Of a stretch of 64,000 nucleotides of DNA, positions 63,901-64,000 are shown one piece after another. The stretch comes from Onchidella celtica (lineage: Eukaryota; Mollusca; Gastropoda; Systellommatophora; Onchidiidae), in the NCBI GenBank assembly GCA_963931925.1, contig OZ007570.1:23453840-23517839 (forward strand), read 5' to 3'. Made by a program: the position numbers and the translations under genes. The stretch's first letter is position 1; every line of letters starts with the position of its first letter. The notes under the pieces were generated by a model. That model searched no databases. It was not told where the DNA came from and saw only the letters and a list, made by a program, of their open reading frames with translations.

Positions 63901-64000
63901 ACCTCGTTCAGAGTTAAACCTAAAGTCTCTCTGAACTCTTCCCATCTACCTCGCTTGTAATTCCAGTTTAAACGTTTCTCCTTCTTCTTAGCTGTTTTGG
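60909..64000 (-). CDS. Non-LTR retrotransposon polyprotein (RT, RNase H, zinc knuckle), 5'-partial
   Basis: This is the C-terminal part of a LINE ORF2-type protein that copies its own RNA into DNA at a nicked target. Residues are counted from a GTG codon at 63902, which is not the real start: the frame stays open upstream to the window edge with about 32 more codons (including WNYKRGRWEEF), so the endonuclease expected in this class lies outside. Reverse transcriptase spans about 235-495, with FVDLKQAYD (Asp325), NGLPQGSALS (380-389) and YADD (Asp413, Asp414). RNase H spans about 705-845, with Asp711, Glu752, Asp782, His828 and Asp838 all present. A Cys933-Cys936-His945-Cys950 knuckle follows, and the protein ends with a TGA. 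No frameshift or stop occurs in about 3.1 kb, so the copy looks young. Base composition is visibly richer in G+C than the flanks. RNase H plus the C-terminal knuckle suggests the I/Jockey group; the exact clade was not settled. Confidence 0.95.
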   Translation of the reverse strand, partial: KTAKKKEKRLNWNYKRGRWEEFRETLGLTLNEVDPNQGSIDEANAVLTTAVLAAAKRSIPRGLQPLNRLPWSKELEQAVRQRKRARRKAKTSTAVNRLTAKVKLLSRDTKRAKWLNLCESLNVDPSGGRAWTVLNRLNRGQRVKNVAPIRANGTVAVTDHKRATMLNRHFASTNKSGKATNTDKGLRKVRRQLEKSQVDSDYDGFNSEFTLEELERALGKCKNRKAPGPDKISNKMLLQMGHTAKKWLLALINRTWHEGKLPIDWKKAVVSAIPKSGKDGTEPSHYRPISLTSCICKVGERMVNYRLTWYLEERGLLDRHQAGFRSGRQTMDQLIRLTQAVNNGFHRREHTIAVFVDLKQAYDKVCKGGLLLKLLKAEVKGNIYAWAKDFLHNRTVRTRVNGQTSSQLTMENGLPQGSALSCTLFAAYTSDLTQHLRCEKAMYADDMVIWRTGKHVQWLQRDLNRDLATLACYCRLWKMEINVDKTVYQLFTNGKHVQKATINLKINGQTLKRESAPRYLGVELDSRLNLQTHVSKLETEARRRLTLLKTLASTNWGATGKVLRQLYLAYVRAGLEYSLPLQPMASDRTLSALDRVQNSALRLITGCLKTTPTNALEIMTNVEPLANRREGSVLQQYERLKRLEPDYPAREAIEIEPPPKILQKKSFLGEAKRLTEEYGLEQDRMPLRLWTKEPPHASLNPPVVKTTLLDTKMTKEVNPTILKTAAGETIDSYPAHMIKAYTDGSPVQATTNAGYGAIIYYPDGTDTDKIYGPCGANGSNFDAEATAIWRTLTTVFNGFENGTVSPEDIVVFSDSKATLMAVQSLNHKLEAHGADKIRHICHQIISGYGVEVHLQWIPAHIGIRGNEVADSLAKQGTRGEQPKHPTSYPAARARIRAHGRRKWLYQWANSDKGRRVYHNQTKPDIKDPILSLERKYATIIQRMRTGHVQLNAHLNRFNPLREPVCRHCGSPQETVEHILAECQGLKQLRSRHLPDTPTVSNCLYGDVKQLKKTAMFAIAVTSENSIGQG

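Noticed and set aside
60997..63960. Several plus-strand frames of 60-170 residues over the retrotransposon
   Set aside because: They lie antisense to a G+C-rich conserved RT/RNase H gene and show no motifs; they are shadows of that gene.

Overview
This window looks like AT-rich, repeat-laden intronic and intergenic DNA from an invertebrate animal. A mollusc or other lophotrochozoan is the most likely source. That rests on the style of the repeats: tRNA-headed SINEs, long (GA)n arrays, many poly-C tracts and a retrotransposon ORF with an animal-type RT-RNase H layout. No host gene here fixes the species, so this is inference. There are no bacterial-type operons, no rRNA and no CRISPR array.

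Protein coding is sparse. The one long convincing ORF is on the minus strand at the right edge (60909-64000, running off the window). It is the reverse transcriptase / RNase H / C-terminal zinc-knuckle part of a non-LTR retrotransposon, uninterrupted for about 3.1 kb, and it ends against a CCA-rich microsatellite. The only host-gene candidate is a plus-strand exon at 20739-20881 with clean AG/GT borders. It is followed 820 bp later by a possible 21-nt in-frame microexon at 21702-21722. The gene was not recognised.

Layout. 0-6 kb: a tRNA-like SINE and a solo LTR with a 5-bp target duplication (2005-3187). 6-18 kb: two copies of a palindromic MITE, a GACA microsatellite, a hAT-like element, a 15-unit minisatellite of poly-T, ACAG and poly-C blocks (9.78-10.73 kb), and a second hAT-like element. 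18-22 kb: a SINE, an interspersed repeat and the candidate exons. 26-37 kb: large (CAGA)n and (GA)n arrays, a hAT relic carrying a nested MITE, a foldback repeat, a third MITE copy and a LINE tail. 38-59 kb: a dense nest of SINEs, hAT-type elements and two further solo LTRs, each inserted inside an older repeat. 59-64 kb: two MITEs, trinucleotide microsatellites and the retrotransposon.

The elements do not form a pathway. They record a layered history: one SINE is split by a solo LTR, another by a hAT-type element with a perfect 8-bp duplication, and an interspersed repeat by a third LTR. The same SINE head is joined to at least three different tails. All coordinates come from reading by eye; family names are structural calls, not database matches.
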